This document shows, piece after piece, positions 54,955-63,994 of a DNA stretch of 64,000 bases. The DNA is from Flammeovirgaceae bacterium UBA1842. GTDB taxonomy: Bacteria > Bacteroidota > Bacteroidia > Cytophagales > Cyclobacteriaceae. The position numbers were made by a program, and so were the translations under genes. The notes under the pieces are model-generated. The model was not told the origin of the DNA and did not search any database. It saw only the letters and a list, made by a program, of their open reading frames with translations. The stretch spans positions 49,237-113,236 of the forward strand of contig DDIU01000032.1 of NCBI GenBank assembly GCA_002338655.1. The letters run 5' to 3'. The first letter of the stretch is position 1; each line of letters begins with the position of its first letter.

Positions 54955-55005
54955 CACAATGGATTAAGTTCACATTGTGTTCATTCACAATGATCAAATT
55001 TGATC
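54955..55005. promoter_or_regulatory. CACAATG repeats and a 14-bp palindrome upstream of the kinase-receiver pair
   Basis: CACAATG occurs at 54955 and 54986, with the inverse CATTGTG at 54973, giving CATTGTG-6-CACAATG. It is directly followed by the perfect palindrome GATCAAATTTGATC (54992-55005). This lies 96-146 bp before the start at 55101. It looks like one or two regulator-binding sites. The remaining part of the 271-bp gap shows nothing else apart from the hairpin at 54845. Confidence 0.45.
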
Positions 55006-55100
55006 GACCACTTAGACCACTCACTTTATAATGCTCTCTTATTCAATAATAACTTACATTTAATACTTTTTGAATTTGAGTTATAATATATTTATGATAG

Positions 55101-56516
55101 ATGAGCAGAAGATTCAGTAAAATAATTTCAAAATTTCGTACCAATAGTAATTCACTTTTGGCTATTTTATTGGTAAGTGGATTACTCCTATTGATTAATT
55201 ACTATACCATTGAAATTGTGAGTGGGGTTAGGGCTTATATTCATGGGGAATCCTATTATTCTAAAGGACAAAGTAATGCCTGTAAAAACTTATTGAGGTA
55301 TTTAGACAACGGAGATGAATTGTATTGGTCACAATATTTAGAAAACATTGAAATCAACTTGGGAGATGGGAAAGCCCGGGAAATATTATTGGGTGGTGAC
55401 CCTTCAAAAGCGGGAGTATACCTTATTCAAGGAAAAAATCATCCTGACGATATTGAATTGATGATTTGGTTGTTTACTACTTTTAAAGATTACTCTTTCA
55501 TGAAAGTACCAATAGAAATTTGGAGCAAGGCGGATAAGGATATAGACAAATTGCATGCATTGGCGCTGGATATTAGGAGCCAGATGGAGAGCTCCAATAT
55601 GGATTCAACACTAAAAATAAATTATCAACAGAAGATTCATCATTTAAGGACTAAACTAACAGACTTTGGAATACTATTTATGGATAGCTTAAGTAATTCA
55701 GGCAGGCGGATAAGTCATTTGTTACTTATTACAAACACAATTTTTATTTTATTAATAGTTGGTGTAGCAAGTTTGATTACGCTGATGAGTATTAAAAAAT
55801 TGATTAGTTCTGAAGAAAGTCTAATAGTTAAGAATAAGGACTTGACACAGGCCAACAACGAACTCGATCGATTTGTCTATAGTGCGTCTCATGATTTACG
55901 AGCACCCATTACCTCCTTAAAAGGCCTAATAAATGTGGCATCGATTGAATCGGATAAGCAAATATTGGCTAATTACTTCAAGATGATGAATCAAAGTCTT
56001 GATAAACAAGACACCTTTATCAAAAAGATCATTTCATATTCTAAGAATAAAAGAAGTGAGTCAACTGTTGAGGAGTTTGATTTGGACTTTCTACTTGATA
56101 GTATCTTGGATCATTTCAAATTTATGACCAATTATGAGTTGATCGAGATAAGGAAAAACATCAATGTAGCTGAAGTGAAGGCAGACATAGTGAGGCTTGA
56201 AATTATATTAAGTAACCTACTCTCAAACGCCATAAAATATTCAGACCCAAGCAAGGAAAAACCGTTCATAGAAATTAATGCTGATATATCTGAAAGTAAA
56301 CTTAATATTAGTGTAATTGATAACGGGATTGGCATTAGCCCATCAAGCAAGGACCGAATTTTTGAGATGTTTTATATGACACAAAATAACGAGGGAGGCT
56401 CCGGTGTAGGTCTGTATATTGTAAAGGAAACAGTAGATAAACTAGGTGGTGAAATACACGTAGAGTCAGAAAAAAACAGAGGCAGTAAGTTTAATTTAAT
56501 AATCCCGATAAGTTAA
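55101..56516 (+). CDS. Membrane sensor histidine kinase
   Basis: 471 residues. Helix 1 at about 18-36 and helix 2 at about 205-230 enclose a 165-residue helical periplasmic sensor domain. A short coiled coil (240-255) leads to His264 in SASHDLRAPITSLKGL; the N box is SNLLSNAIKYSDPS, G1 DNGIGI, G2 GGSGVGLYIVKETV. The HDLRAPI form of the H box belongs to the phytochrome-like HisKA class common in Bacteroidota. Its stop shares one base with the start of the receiver gene, a clear sign of coupled translation. Confidence 0.9.
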   Translation: MSRRFSKIISKFRTNSNSLLAILLVSGLLLLINYYTIEIVSGVRAYIHGESYYSKGQSNACKNLLRYLDNGDELYWSQYLENIEINLGDGKAREILLGGDPSKAGVYLIQGKNHPDDIELMIWLFTTFKDYSFMKVPIEIWSKADKDIDKLHALALDIRSQMESSNMDSTLKINYQQKIHHLRTKLTDFGILFMDSLSNSGRRISHLLLITNTIFILLIVGVASLITLMSIKKLISSEESLIVKNKDLTQANNELDRFVYSASHDLRAPITSLKGLINVASIESDKQILANYFKMMNQSLDKQDTFIKKIISYSKNKRSESTVEEFDLDFLLDSILDHFKFMTNYELIEIRKNINVAEVKADIVRLEIILSNLLSNAIKYSDPSKEKPFIEINADISESKLNISVIDNGIGISPSSKDRIFEMFYMTQNNEGGSGVGLYIVKETVDKLGGEIHVESEKNRGSKFNLIIPIS

Positions 56517-56893
56517 TGTTCCTGATAGTTGATGATAGTTCGATTGATCGTATGATCGCCAAAAAAAGCCTGGAGGTACACTTTAAAAATCAAAAAGTGA
56601 TAGAAGTGGAAAGTGGTAAAGATGCATTGGAATGGCTTCAAGATAATGCAATCCATCACCAAGAGAATATTGGTGTCTTACTTGACATTAGAATGCCTGA
56701 AATGAACGGGTTCGATTTTTTGGATATTTTTACTACCCTTTCGCAAGAGTTAAAAAATAAGGTAGAGATCATTATGCTATCCTCTACCCTCGATTCAAAG
56801 GACTTGGAACGGGCTGCCAATCACACCTATGTGAAAAAATTGCTCGAAAAGCCATTGGATGTGCAATTGTTAAAAAAACTGATCACTTTTTAG
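56516..56893 (+). CDS. Single-domain response regulator
   Basis: 125 residues, a receiver domain alone: acidic pocket LIVDDSS at 3-9, phospho-acceptor Asp57 in LLDIRMPEMNG, a Ser in MLSSTL and Lys in LLEKPL. There is no output domain, so it must act on another protein, or serve as a phosphate sink or relay for the kinase encoded just before. The ATG overlaps the kinase stop (TAATG). Its own stop overlaps the stop of the convergent potassium channel gene by a few bases. Confidence 0.9.
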   Translation: MFLIVDDSSIDRMIAKKSLEVHFKNQKVIEVESGKDALEWLQDNAIHHQENIGVLLDIRMPEMNGFDFLDIFTTLSQELKNKVEIIMLSSTLDSKDLERAANHTYVKKLLEKPLDVQLLKKLITF

Positions 56894-57951
56894 TGTGAAG
56901 AGCCTTCTTCAACATTGAAGAACCTTTTAAGCTGTTTTACTGAATTTTTGTTAGTAATTAATATCAAATAATCCCCTTCATTGATAATAACGGTCTCTTC
57001 TGGGTTCTTGAGGAGTTTACGCTCACCGCCATTGACTTTCACTATACCTATCAACACCACATTAAATTCCTTTTTCATGTCATAAAAGACCTTGTCGTAA
57101 TACTTGTCTTTATAGGGGTTGGCGTGTAGTACCCTGAATTGCTTGATATCATAATCTTCATCAGATTCCGGGTAAGCTATGATTTCTTCAGAATAGATGG
57201 CCACGTCAGGCTCGAATATATAGCTGGCCAGTAGGCGAGAAGCTATTTCGTGTTTAGAAACAGCATAAGTGACACCCGCAGTATGAAAAGTGCTTTTGAG
57301 GTTGGCGTTATCCAATGTCACTACAAATTTTAGGTTTTCGTAGTGTTTTTTAAGGTTAAGTACGTACACTAGTTTTTCAGTGTCATCATTCAAATTAACG
57401 AACACAACTGAACATTCTTTTATGTTCATTTTTGCCAGTAATTCAAAATTATTATAGTCGGAAAACAGAGTGAACACATTTTTCTTTGGATAGTATTCAT
57501 GTATAATATCTATGTTGTCCTTGTCTTTTGTGACTATGGCAATACTTCTTCCTGCAGATATTAACTGATCGACCACAGCTTTGCCAAAATCTGACCAGCC
57601 TATCACCACTACATGATTCGTAAAATTTGTACCGTTCATTCCTAATTTATTATGTTCCTTAATTGAGCTCATGATATTCGTAATTTGACCGATAATGACA
57701 CCATAAAAACCCAAACTCGCAAAGAGAAATATGGATCCGTAGAGCTTACCCTCGAAAGTTACCGGGTAGAGGTCACCATAACCCACTGTGGTTAATGTTA
57801 CAATAGAAAACCACAAAGCATCACCAAAATCCTTTATTTTAACATTTGGATCATGTGCCTCAATATGTATTAATATGCTTAAGAGCCCTATATACAAAAG
57901 TATAAAGACACATATGATGATGATAAAACGTAAATAGTTAGGTCTTTTCAA
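56890..57951 (-). CDS. Potassium channel with RCK (TrkA-N/TrkA-C) regulatory domains
   Basis: 353 residues. Two membrane helices (about 8-28 and 75-95) flank a pore loop with the selectivity filter TVGYGD at 55-60. Then come a TrkA-N Rossmann domain (about 112-235: HVVVIGWSDFGKAVVDQL) and a TrkA-C domain (about 262-345). Four subunits would form a channel gated by nucleotides or divalent ions. The start is a TTG at 57951: no in-frame ATG exists upstream before a stop, and a downstream start would remove the first helix. Confidence 0.9.
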   Translation of the reverse strand: MKRPNYLRFIIIICVFILLYIGLLSILIHIEAHDPNVKIKDFGDALWFSIVTLTTVGYGDLYPVTFEGKLYGSIFLFASLGFYGVIIGQITNIMSSIKEHNKLGMNGTNFTNHVVVIGWSDFGKAVVDQLISAGRSIAIVTKDKDNIDIIHEYYPKKNVFTLFSDYNNFELLAKMNIKECSVVFVNLNDDTEKLVYVLNLKKHYENLKFVVTLDNANLKSTFHTAGVTYAVSKHEIASRLLASYIFEPDVAIYSEEIIAYPESDEDYDIKQFRVLHANPYKDKYYDKVFYDMKKEFNVVLIGIVKVNGGERKLLKNPEETVIINEGDYLILITNKNSVKQLKRFFNVEEGSSH

Positions 57952-57991
57952 CTGCTGGCATTGGTGAGATTAAAATAAATATAACATTATT

Positions 57992-58708
57992 TTATAAATC
58001 TTCAGCTTTGATCAGGAAGTCTGTACCCAATAATTCTTGATTTTTGTTGTAATACCAAGTGCGTACTTTGGGAATTTTAACACCATTTATCTCCATTAAA
58101 TCCTTGAGGATTATATACTCACCATCATTTTTTGGCTCATCATGGAAAAACTGATAAGCCTCCAAAGCAAAACTTTCAGGATTGAAGTAAAAATACCAGG
58201 TGTCGCTACCTACTTCTGGGTCATAAGTCACTTTTAGTTTTAAATATTCTGAGCCAAAAGCCTTGACTTTGCTTACTTCCGGGTGAACAATAGCCCCATC
58301 ATCCTGAAGCTTCATTGGTAAGCCATATAGATAGGAGTAATAATTTTTATACATAACGGTTCTTTCACAAGTTAGGCCGTGTTTTTTGCTTTGCTCATCA
58401 GTAATATCATTTGAGCCATTTAGGCTGAAAGTGCACTCACCATTTTCACACTTCCGGTTAATGTGGGTATCTCCTTGTGTAACTTCAAGCCTGAAAAAAT
58501 CTTCCTTGTTAGTAAGGGATACGACACTATGCCGGGTAGTTTTATTTGGCATTTCCATGTCAATGAATAATTTGCCTGTAAAATTTGCCCATTGTCCGTT
58601 TGGATCATGATAGTTAATGGCTTTTTCAAGAAGGGCATCACCGGTGAGTTGTTGAGCCTGTGTCACAAAAGCCACACACATCAACCCTATAGTTATCGTA
58701 ATTTTCAT
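57992..58708 (-). CDS. DUF6503-type secreted protein
   Basis: 238 residues with a signal peptide ending FVTQAQ. The first mature segment is GDALLEKAINYHDPNGQW, with a conserved YHDP motif. Then come beta strands resembling LolA/outer-membrane lipoprotein-sorting folds: GKLFIDMEMPN, VTYDPEVGSDTWYFYFNP and a C-terminal INGVKIPKVRTWY. Two Cys occur in NRKCENGECTF. Periplasmic or surface location is inferred; the function is unknown. 40 bp after the channel gene on the same strand. Confidence 0.75.
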   Translation of the reverse strand: MKITITIGLMCVAFVTQAQQLTGDALLEKAINYHDPNGQWANFTGKLFIDMEMPNKTTRHSVVSLTNKEDFFRLEVTQGDTHINRKCENGECTFSLNGSNDITDEQSKKHGLTCERTVMYKNYYSYLYGLPMKLQDDGAIVHPEVSKVKAFGSEYLKLKVTYDPEVGSDTWYFYFNPESFALEAYQFFHDEPKNDGEYIILKDLMEINGVKIPKVRTWYYNKNQELLGTDFLIKAEDL

Positions 58709-58789
58709 ACCAGTCAGCTAAATATCAGTGAATCAGTAGTTTAATCAAATGAATTTAGTTGAATTTCTACAAAAGATGAATTACTAAAA

Positions 58790-60208
58790 CTAGTTTTTTA
58801 ATTCTAACAAGGCAATATTTTCGACATGGTGGGTTTGAGGGAACATGTCCACTGGTTGAACCACCTTAACCGCATATTTAGATTCCAATAAAGCTAGGTC
58901 GCGTGCCTGGGTGGCTGGGTTACAACTGATATAAACAATTCGTTTGGCGTTGCTTTTCAATAGAACGTTACATACATCAGGATGCATACCAGCCCGGGGT
59001 GGGTCAGTGATAATTACATCTGGCGAACCGTTTTTAGCTATAAAATCATCGGTGAGCAAGTCTTTCATGTCCCCAGCGTAGAAGGAGGTATTTTTGATTT
59101 CATTGATTTGTGAGTTGACCTTTGCATCTTCAATGGCCGCTTCCACATACTCAATCCCGATTACTTTTTTTACTGAAGAGGCCACATAATTGGCAATGGT
59201 GCCCGTGCCAGTATAAAGGTCATATACTGTTTCATCTCCTTTGAAATCGGCCAATTCCCAAGCCAACTTATACAACACCTCAGCTTGTGCTGAGTTGGTC
59301 TGATAAAACGATTTTGGGCCAACCCGGAAGGTTATCGTATTGTTATTATCAGGGTGTTTCATCTGCTCTTCTATGAAGGGCGTACCCGCAACGTTAATTA
59401 CTTTTAAATCATGAAAAGTGTCATTTCCCTTATTGTTAACCACATAATTGAGAGACGTAATCTCTGGAAATTGATCAGACAGCAAATCCAAGATCAGATT
59501 AATCCAGTCGGTGTTTTTGGCAGTGACTTGTAGAATAACCATTACTTGGCCTGTGGAGGCAGTTCGGATGATGAGGTTCCTTAGAAAACCTGTTTGCCGC
59601 ACTAAATTGAAAAATGGAATCTCTTTTTCTTTTGCAAATTCCTTCACTGCCAAACGGATAGCATTTGAGGGGTCAGCCTGTAAATGACATTTCTCGATAT
59701 CCAGAATTTTATCAAACCGACCCGGCATGTGAAAACCCAGCGCATCCCTGTCCAATTCTTCATCGCTACCAATCTCCTCTTTAGTGAGCCAACGGGCATT
59801 AGTAAATGTAAATTCAAGTTTATTTCTATAGAATTTTGTGTTCTCCGAACCAATGATTGGATTTAGCTTTTCAAAATCAATTTTCCCAATCCGTTCAAGA
59901 TTATCAACTACTTGTTGTTGTTTGTATTTAAGCTGGGTTTCGTAATTAATATGTTGCCATTTACAGCCACCACAAGTCCCAAAATGCTCGCAAAATGGCT
60001 CGCTCCTCAGTGAAGAATACTCATGTATTTTTACAGGGACGGCCTCTAGAAAGCTCTTTTTACGCCTAACAATCCTCAGATCACAAACATCACCTGGTGC
60101 TACATTGGATACGAATATAATCTGCCCTTCATTTTTGGCGATGCACTTACCTTCAGCAGCTATGCCTTCAATTACTATGTTTGTTAGAATTTTATTTTTT
60201 ATATTCAT
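58790..60208 (-). CDS. rlmD: 23S rRNA (uracil-5-)-methyltransferase RlmD
   Basis: 472 residues. A TRAM domain (1-60) with GIAAEGKCIAKNEGQIIFVSN is followed by an iron-sulfur binding set Cys73, Cys79, Cys82 (CEHFGTCGGCKWQH) and Cys174. The SAM-binding fold has DLYTGTGTIANYVA, IGIEYVEAAIEDA and DPPRAGMHP, and the catalytic Cys429 lies in YISCNPATQARDL. It makes m5U1939 (E. coli numbering) in 23S rRNA; in some Bacteroidota a single enzyme may cover further positions. Divergent from the CHU_C protein gene with a 65-bp gap. Confidence 0.93.
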   Translation of the reverse strand: MNIKNKILTNIVIEGIAAEGKCIAKNEGQIIFVSNVAPGDVCDLRIVRRKKSFLEAVPVKIHEYSSLRSEPFCEHFGTCGGCKWQHINYETQLKYKQQQVVDNLERIGKIDFEKLNPIIGSENTKFYRNKLEFTFTNARWLTKEEIGSDEELDRDALGFHMPGRFDKILDIEKCHLQADPSNAIRLAVKEFAKEKEIPFFNLVRQTGFLRNLIIRTASTGQVMVILQVTAKNTDWINLILDLLSDQFPEITSLNYVVNNKGNDTFHDLKVINVAGTPFIEEQMKHPDNNNTITFRVGPKSFYQTNSAQAEVLYKLAWELADFKGDETVYDLYTGTGTIANYVASSVKKVIGIEYVEAAIEDAKVNSQINEIKNTSFYAGDMKDLLTDDFIAKNGSPDVIITDPPRAGMHPDVCNVLLKSNAKRIVYISCNPATQARDLALLESKYAVKVVQPVDMFPQTHHVENIALLELKN

Positions 60209-60273
60209 GTTTTACTTCAATGCGCAATCAATCAGGCTTACCTTAAAGGGTTAATCTATAACAAAGTAAGCAC

Positions 60274-62985
60274 ATGCGGAGGATTATTCTTATTCTAATA
60301 GTTTTACTGGCCTGCAAACTTAACGTTTTTGCCTCGCATATCGTTGGTGGTGAATTCGAATTATTACACATTCAGGACTTTTCATACAGACTGAATATGG
60401 TGCTGTATTTTGACGAGAAGGGACAAGCCGGTGCCAGGGAAGATTTTGTTACAGTCTATATTTACCGTAAGTCTGACAACCAGCCCATGGGTCAGTATAC
60501 CCTCAATAAAACTGAAGATGCCCTTGTGCCTTATAGCAATGTAGATTGCGATAATGGTGAGTTGATTACCTCCAGACTATTTTACACCAACGTTATTTCA
60601 CTTACAGCAGATCGATTTGATGATCCAAAAGGCTATTATATAGCTTGGGAAAGATGTTGTAGAAATTATAGTATCGATAATATACATAGTGATGTACCCA
60701 ATACTGGGGGCATAAGTGCAGGCCAAACATTTTACTTGGAGTTTCCACCTGTAGTAAAAAATGGAGTCCCGTTTGTAAACTCAACACCTAGGCTTTTTCC
60801 TCCATTAAGGGATTATGGCTGTGTGGGTAAGTTTTTCTATACTGATTTCGGTGGAACTGATGATGACGGAGACTCACTGGTCTATTCAATGGTAACCCCA
60901 TACAGTACAATTGACATTATAAATGCCTATCCGATATCTCCCAATCCAGGCCCTTATCCGGATGTGGTATGGGAAGAGGGATTTGGATTGGACAATATTA
61001 TGGGTGGGCATCCTGACCTAGCTATATCTTCAGTGGGTTTGTTAACAGTTACCCCTGGAAGTACAGGTTTATTTGTATTTGCAGTAAAGTGCGAAGAGTT
61101 TAGGGACGGGGAAAAGATAGGGGAGATGCGAAGGGATTTTCAGATGCTGGTAGTAAGTAATTGCGCTAATAATAACCCAGTGGTTCGCGCTCGCGAAAAG
61201 GACAAAAAGGGTTTTTATATTGAAGGGAATCAACTTGATTTTCCCTATTCAGCCACAGAAAGATGCATTGAAATACTTGTAAACGATGTGCCCATAAGTG
61301 GTGAAGCTTCAGAAAATGTAAATATTCAGGTCATCCCCATCAATTTTAATTCTGAATTGGAAGGAATAAATATAGATGTCACACAGAATGTGCCTCTTTT
61401 TTCATCATTAGACACAGCCCGCTTTGAAGTGTGTTTTCCGGAATGTCCTTTTATTAGGGGGAAACCATACAAACTGGGGATTATTGCATTGGATGATGCC
61501 TGTCCGCTACCGGCATTGGATACAGTAATTGTAACCCTTAACGTAGAGCCCCCTCCAAACACACCCGCTTATTTTGCTGAATCGAGAAATGGCGCCAGGG
61601 TAAATAACATCACCAAAACAGTAATGGAATCAGCTGGGGGAAACCTTTCACTTGATATCAAGGGATTTGATGCTGAGGATTCGGTGACCTTTCAAATACT
61701 GCCCATTGGCTTTGACCTGGCTGATGTAGGAATGTCATTTACAGAGCCCATATTTGGGGCGTCAGAGGTAGCTACTACATTTCACTGGAGCTATGATTGT
61801 AATGCCGATAATTTAAATTTCTCCAGTGGGAGGGATGTTGAAGTGAGCCAAGGTATTCGGAAGGCATTTGATATTTTACTTATTCTGGACGATAATGATC
61901 TGTGTTTATATGCCGATCCAAAACAGATTTTAATGACCATGGTGATTGATTTTCCAGATCAAACCAAACCTACTGTATTTGAGACTAGCAAAGCCAGTGC
62001 TGAATACCTGAAGCTGAATTACACATACGGTGAAACCATAAATTTGAATATTAAGGGGCAAGATAAAGATGGTGATTTTATCAGCCTGTTCGGCATGGGT
62101 ACGAATTTTAATATTGAGGAAGTTGGGGCATCTTTTACTAATGTAGAGGGAGGAGGAAACCCAGGCGTTACTAGTCAGTTTGTATGGCCAATCCCTTGCC
62201 AATATGAAGCTGAAATGGATTCTTTTAGGGTGGCGTTTTATGTAGAAGATTTGGATGATTGCCAATTAACCAATATAGACACGCTTAATATTGATCTTAT
62301 CCTATCACCACCTGTCAATACTGGGCCAGAGATATTTCTGAACAGCCTAAATTCAGCAACAATTGCAAATGATAGCATCAGCGCTATTGTAGGCGAGGAG
62401 ATAAAAATAAACGTGAGGGCTATAGACATTGAAGGGGACTCAATAGTATTGGATTTATTTGAACGGAGTGGATCTGAACCCTTTACATTTGAAGCTACCA
62501 GTGGAAGGGGATCTGTTCAATCGACCTTTAGTTGGATACCCACTTGTGCAGATTTGACTACCTCTAATGGTATGAACCTGACTGGGGACTTAGAGTTACG
62601 CTTTATTGCTCTGGATAAAAATTGTTACGAACCCAAAGGATCATCATACGTTCTTAAAATCCATGTGGAGGACATTGATGCAGGCACCAGTGAGTTATTA
62701 CCGCCAAACTTCTTTACGCCCAACAATGGCGATGAGGTCAATGATTTTTTTGGTATGTACAGGTTAGATGTAAATACCCAAGAACTAATAAATATTTTAC
62801 CCACTGATAACTGCGCTGGCCAATTTGAAAGGGTGATTATCATGAACCGTTGGGGCCGTGAGGTATTCCAAAGTTCTGACCGGAACTTTAAATGGTATGG
62901 CGAAGGGGCTGCTGCTGGTGTTTACTATTATCAGTTGCAGTTCAGCAACAGGCAATATCAAGGTTCAGTGACTGTGAGCTACTGA
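60274..62985 (+). CDS. Secreted protein with gliding-associated C-terminal (CHU_C, T9SS type B) domain
   Basis: 903 residues. The signal peptide (to about 20, ending NVFA) is followed by SHIVGGEFELLHI, a start typical of this Bacteroidota family. The body is a set of beta domains with repeated Cys pairs and phrases such as DDDGDSLVYSMVTP, GQDKDGDFISL and AIDIEGDSIVLDL, suggesting three or four cadherin- or Ig-like modules. The tail has LLPPNFFTPNNGDEVNDFF, VIIMNRWGREVFQS, FKWYGEGAAAGVYYYQLQF and SVTVSY, the CHU_C type B sorting domain. It is exported by T9SS and exposed at the surface. Confidence 0.92.
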   Translation: MRRIILILIVLLACKLNVFASHIVGGEFELLHIQDFSYRLNMVLYFDEKGQAGAREDFVTVYIYRKSDNQPMGQYTLNKTEDALVPYSNVDCDNGELITSRLFYTNVISLTADRFDDPKGYYIAWERCCRNYSIDNIHSDVPNTGGISAGQTFYLEFPPVVKNGVPFVNSTPRLFPPLRDYGCVGKFFYTDFGGTDDDGDSLVYSMVTPYSTIDIINAYPISPNPGPYPDVVWEEGFGLDNIMGGHPDLAISSVGLLTVTPGSTGLFVFAVKCEEFRDGEKIGEMRRDFQMLVVSNCANNNPVVRAREKDKKGFYIEGNQLDFPYSATERCIEILVNDVPISGEASENVNIQVIPINFNSELEGINIDVTQNVPLFSSLDTARFEVCFPECPFIRGKPYKLGIIALDDACPLPALDTVIVTLNVEPPPNTPAYFAESRNGARVNNITKTVMESAGGNLSLDIKGFDAEDSVTFQILPIGFDLADVGMSFTEPIFGASEVATTFHWSYDCNADNLNFSSGRDVEVSQGIRKAFDILLILDDNDLCLYADPKQILMTMVIDFPDQTKPTVFETSKASAEYLKLNYTYGETINLNIKGQDKDGDFISLFGMGTNFNIEEVGASFTNVEGGGNPGVTSQFVWPIPCQYEAEMDSFRVAFYVEDLDDCQLTNIDTLNIDLILSPPVNTGPEIFLNSLNSATIANDSISAIVGEEIKINVRAIDIEGDSIVLDLFERSGSEPFTFEATSGRGSVQSTFSWIPTCADLTTSNGMNLTGDLELRFIALDKNCYEPKGSSYVLKIHVEDIDAGTSELLPPNFFTPNNGDEVNDFFGMYRLDVNTQELINILPTDNCAGQFERVIIMNRWGREVFQSSDRNFKWYGEGAAAGVYYYQLQFSNRQYQGSVTVSY

Positions 62986-62988
62986 TCT

Positions 62989-63702
62989 TTAAAAAGTGAC
63001 TGTTTTTAATTTTTCAGATTTGATGTAGCCCGTTTGGCTGTCAAACTCCACTTTTGTCCAGACATCTTTTTGCCCAATGGTTGTAAGCCGGTTGCCTTTG
63101 CCAAGGATTTTAATCACTTCGGCACCTGCTGATGGGCCACTCATAAGATAGGTGTTGGATTGATTAATGATCGCCTTATCATAATTTCTGCCAAAATTGA
63201 GGACATAAAATAACATAGCCATGACAAGGAGCATGAAAAATGAAGGAAAAACAGGCTGCATTTTTTTTCTGAATTTCAGATAGAATGAAGTGGCCAAAAG
63301 TAAAATGGCCATACCTACCAAAGAGAATATTATTTGGAAATAATATTTAAAGAATAAGGTTTGGAAAAATTCAAAATCACTGTTTTCATAGCCTTTGAGG
63401 TTTTTCTTTTTGGCCAGTTCTTCCATTTTTATCAGTACCTTTTTATCCGAAGTTTGTAGATAATAAAGGTTGAGATAATACAGCGCATCACTAAAGCCAC
63501 CTAATCCCTCTTTGATAAAAGCCATTTTCAGTAACATGGCCGCACTGGTTGTACGTTGTTCTTCCAACAGGTGTTTATAAATTTCAAATGACTCAGTATA
63601 TTTTTTTTGTTCGAATAGCGAATCTGCCTGAGCGAGGGAGTTAGCCAACAATGCGCTAGAACTTATTAGAAGGAGTATTGCTATTAAAAATGATTTTTTC
63701 AT
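62989..63702 (-). CDS. TPR and SH3-like domain membrane protein (BatE-like)
   Basis: 237 residues. A signal peptide (ending ALLANS) is followed by two tetratricopeptide-like helical repeats (about 23-110: LAQADSLFEQKKYTESFEIY, DALYYLNLYYLQ). Two membrane helices lie at about 120-140 and 150-165, and a bacterial SH3-like domain closes the protein (about 180-237: YLMSGPSAGAEVIKILGKG, WTKVEFDSQTGYI). The order TPR-helices-SH3 matches proteins called BatE in aerotolerance operons, but no bat operon is present here. Convergent with the CHU_C gene, with a 3-bp gap. Confidence 0.75.
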   Translation of the reverse strand: MKKSFLIAILLLISSSALLANSLAQADSLFEQKKYTESFEIYKHLLEEQRTTSAAMLLKMAFIKEGLGGFSDALYYLNLYYLQTSDKKVLIKMEELAKKKNLKGYENSDFEFFQTLFFKYYFQIIFSLVGMAILLLATSFYLKFRKKMQPVFPSFFMLLVMAMLFYVLNFGRNYDKAIINQSNTYLMSGPSAGAEVIKILGKGNRLTTIGQKDVWTKVEFDSQTGYIKSEKLKTVTF

Positions 63703-63832
63703 GAGTGAATAAATAAACCTTATGCGCTTTTCATCAGCACAAATATAAGATAGAGGTATTTAAAATACGAGGGTGAACTTGGCCATTATTTAATAGGGAT
63801 AAAATCTTTTTACAGAAAAAATCAGCTTATGT

Positions 63833-63863
63833 TTTGGATTTAAATAGGGAGAGATTACATTTG
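63833..63863 (+). promoter_or_regulatory. Bacteroidota housekeeping promoter for tRNA-Lys
   Basis: TTTG at 63833-63836, 19 bases, TACATTTG at 63856-63863. It is an exact consensus match. Transcription would start near 63870, about 50 bp before the tRNA. The 219-bp gap 63703-63921 holds this promoter and the hairpin at 63881 and no gene. Confidence 0.75.
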
Positions 63864-63880
63864 CAACTCCTTTGAAAAAC

Positions 63881-63904
63881 GGGAGTATAAAAGCTCCCAT
63901 TTTT
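63881..63904 (+). terminator. Hairpin with T run in the tRNA leader
   Basis: GGGAG (63881-63885) and CTCCC (63894-63898) with an 8-base loop, then ATTTTT. It looks like a weak terminator, but it lies between the promoter and the tRNA, so it may be an attenuator or a processing landmark. Confidence 0.45.
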
Positions 63905-63921
63905 AATGGATTTTATAGTAG

Positions 63922-63994
63922 GATTCAGTAGCTCAGCTGGTAGAGCATAACACTTTTAATGTTAGGGTCCTGGGTTCGAGCCCCAGCTGGATCA
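63922..63994 (+). tRNA. tRNA-Lys (anticodon TTT)
   Basis: 73 bases. Acceptor stem GATTCAG with CTGGATC (one G-T pair), D stem GCTC/GAGC, anticodon stem TAACA/TGTTA around loop CTTTTAA (anticodon TTT), T arm CTGGG-TTCGAGC-CCCAG, discriminator A. CCA is not encoded, as is normal in Bacteroidota. Confidence 0.95.
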
